DNA of 12,744 nt, from positions 5,680 through 18,423 of the forward strand of contig WRMX01000057.1 in the NCBI GenBank assembly GCA_009776905.1, in the 5' to 3' direction. The stretch is from Oscillospiraceae bacterium. Lineage in GTDB: Bacteria; Bacillota; Clostridia; Oscillospirales; Oscillospiraceae. A program made the position numbers and the translations under genes. The notes below the pieces were generated by a model, which saw nothing but the letters and a program-made list of their open reading frames with translations, was not told the DNA's origin and ran no database searches. This document shows positions 11,741 to 12,744 of this stretch, piece by piece. The stretch's first letter is position 1; the number at the start of each line of letters is the position of its first letter.

Positions 11741-12744
11741 ATAGACCCGCTCCCATCCTGCCTCAAACGATTCACCAGCTCCTCGTCAGGAGTTACGATA
11801 ATCGTCTTGTAGTCGGTATATAATACCATACCTGGCTTCCCTCCGCGAGCTTTCTTTAAAAATTTTATCTGCGTATAGTCGACAGGTGTCTTGCCGCCTC
11901 CACGCGCCGATGAATAATATGCGGCAATCGTCGCCGCTTCGAAGATTGTGTTGTCATCGGGGGCTGTTCCCTCCTCAGGACAGATAACCACGTGCGACCC
12001 ATGCAGCTTCTGCGCATGCAGCCATATATCGCTCCGTGCGGCGAGCTTATGGGACAATTCTTCATTCTGCGTGTTGTTCTTGCCCGCATAAATCGTACAC
12101 CCGCCGGAAGATAGAAATCTCATTGGCCTTGAAAGCCTAGCTTTCGCGCTCCCGCCTTTTGAGCTTCCCGCTCTGGCGTTCCCGCCTTTTGGTTTTCCCG
12201 CCTTTGCGCCCCCGCCTTTTATATTCACCGCTTGCGAATTTCCGCCTCTTGCATTCCCCGCTCTTGAAGCGCCGTTTATTGCAATCCCCGCCGACGAGCC
12301 GCCCATCCCCTTGCCATGCATCTTCAAATATCCCGTCATTGCCAGCTCTCGGCGAATCTCCTCCATATCAAGCTCGTTCTCCGCAAGGTCGATTTGCACG
12401 AGCACGCTCTCCAAATATTGCAGTTCGCTCTCTCCCTGCTCAATTTGCTCCGTCAGAAATCGTTCGGCGTTTTTTGCTTTCGTATAATCCTTATAATACT
12501 TTGCTGCGTTTTGCTGCGGAGTCTTCAAAGGATCCAAGGCGATCGTCCGCATCACCACGCCCGACGCTTCCGCCGCTTCAGCAGCATCCACCGCAGCTTC
12601 CGCCGCTTCCACTGCGTCCGCAGCATCCACCGACGCTTCTGCCACGCCCGCTTCCGCCACGTCCCCCGCCGCTTCCGCCACGCCCGACGCTTCCGCCGCT
12701 TCAGCAGCATCCTCCCCCGCTTCCCCCGCTTCCGCAAAAAAATC
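11737..12744 (-). CDS. rqcH: RqcH / NFACT protein, C-terminal half, with two repeat insertions
   Basis: RqcH binds the 50S subunit blocked by peptidyl-tRNA and drives C-terminal alanine tailing of the stalled peptide. Only the C-terminal half is in the window; the frame is open to the right edge. From its visible start come the beginning of the coiled coil (TIALDPLKTPQQNAAKYYKDYTKAKNA is split by no stop), the rest of that coiled coil, and the NFACT-R domain with CTIYAGKNNTQNEEL and DIWLHAQKLHGSHVVI. Two low-complexity insertions stand out. An Ala/Glu/Asp block of about 60 residues lies just before TIALDP. A pentapeptide-repeat block of about 55 residues, lysine- and arginine-rich, lies between TGYLK and PMRFLSSGG, where relatives have a short basic linker. 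The stop overlaps phoH by 4 bases. The N-terminal NFACT-N domain with the residues needed for tailing is not visible. Confidence 0.88.
   Translation of the reverse strand, partial: DFFAEAGEAGEDAAEAAEASGVAEAAGDVAEAGVAEASVDAADAVEAAEAAVDAAEAAEASGVVMRTIALDPLKTPQQNAAKYYKDYTKAKNAERFLTEQIEQGESELQYLESVLVQIDLAENELDMEEIRRELAMTGYLKMHGKGMGGSSAGIAINGASRAGNARGGNSQAVNIKGGGAKAGKPKGGNARAGSSKGGSAKARLSRPMRFLSSGGCTIYAGKNNTQNEELSHKLAARSDIWLHAQKLHGSHVVICPEEGTAPDDNTIFEAATIAAYYSSARGGGKTPVDYTQIKFLKKARGGKPGMVLYTDYKTIIVTPDEELVNRLRQDGSGSI
12131..12295 (-). repeat. 15-base tandem repeats in the rqcH linker
   Basis: Eleven degenerate 15-base units run in register. Several share CCCGCCTTTT on the plus strand, for example GCGCTCCCGCCTTTT at 12146-12160 and GCGCCCCCGCCTTTT at 12206-12220. 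They encode pentapeptides of the form x-(K/R/Q)-(A/G)-G-(N/S/G/K). The result is a basic flexible linker before the NFACT-R domain. Confidence 0.85.
12553..12735 (-). repeat. Ala/Glu/Asp-coding repeats in rqcH with a 35-base direct repeat
   Basis: An identical 35-base sequence occurs at 12555-12589 and 12678-12712, offset by 123 bases (41 codons), and encodes an AAEAAEASG-type segment in both places. Shorter GCTTCCGCC-type units fill the space between. The block sits in the turn before TIALDP, where typical RqcH has only a few residues. Confidence 0.8.

Noticed and set aside
9481..12735. Short regular repeats considered as a CRISPR array
   Set aside because: Units of 9-21 bases have no spacers, stay in reading frame within genes and have no cas genes nearby.

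Overview
The window looks like a chromosomal segment of a strictly or mainly anaerobic Bacillota, most likely class Clostridia. The evidence is the collinear set rqcH-phoH-ybeY-era-recO-mutS2 on one strand, AGGAG-type ribosome binding sites, sigma-A-like promoters, and a flavin reductase-rubredoxin fusion typical of anaerobes. No rRNA, tRNA or CRISPR array was recognised.

Positions 1-4500 form an AT-richer, gene-sparse accessory stretch with many broken genes. From the left it holds the N-terminal part of a short-chain dehydrogenase (cut by the window edge), an N-terminally truncated Rpn-type PD-(D/E)XK nuclease gene joined to what looks like the end of a decayed IS200/IS605 element, and two tandem vapBC-like modules. 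Both antitoxin genes are intact and both PIN toxin genes are broken. Palindromic elements lie upstream of each antitoxin. Further right are a hairpin-rich non-coding stretch, a membrane-anchored protein of unknown function, a pair of adjacent strong hairpins, and a small cysteine-rich protein with a good promoter.

Positions 4630-5710 carry a plus-strand Hrb-like flavin reductase-rubredoxin gene with its own promoter, convergent with a frameshifted DUF1648-type membrane protein gene.

Positions 5723-12744 are a minus-strand housekeeping cluster, read right to left: rqcH (5' end outside the window), phoH, ybeY, era, recO, mutS2. The rqcH/phoH and phoH/ybeY junctions overlap by 4 bases and era/recO overlap by 10, so much of it is probably one translationally coupled operon. 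The theme is ribosome maturation and rescue: Era and YbeY act in small-subunit and 16S rRNA maturation, and RqcH and MutS2 act on stalled or collided ribosomes. RecO serves recombination repair.

The most unusual observation is that three conserved proteins of this cluster (RqcH at two sites, Era, RecO) carry long in-frame, low-complexity tandem-repeat insertions with different repeat units, each at a loop or linker. PhoH, YbeY and MutS2 in the same cluster have none. This looks like in-frame minisatellite expansion in essential or near-essential genes.
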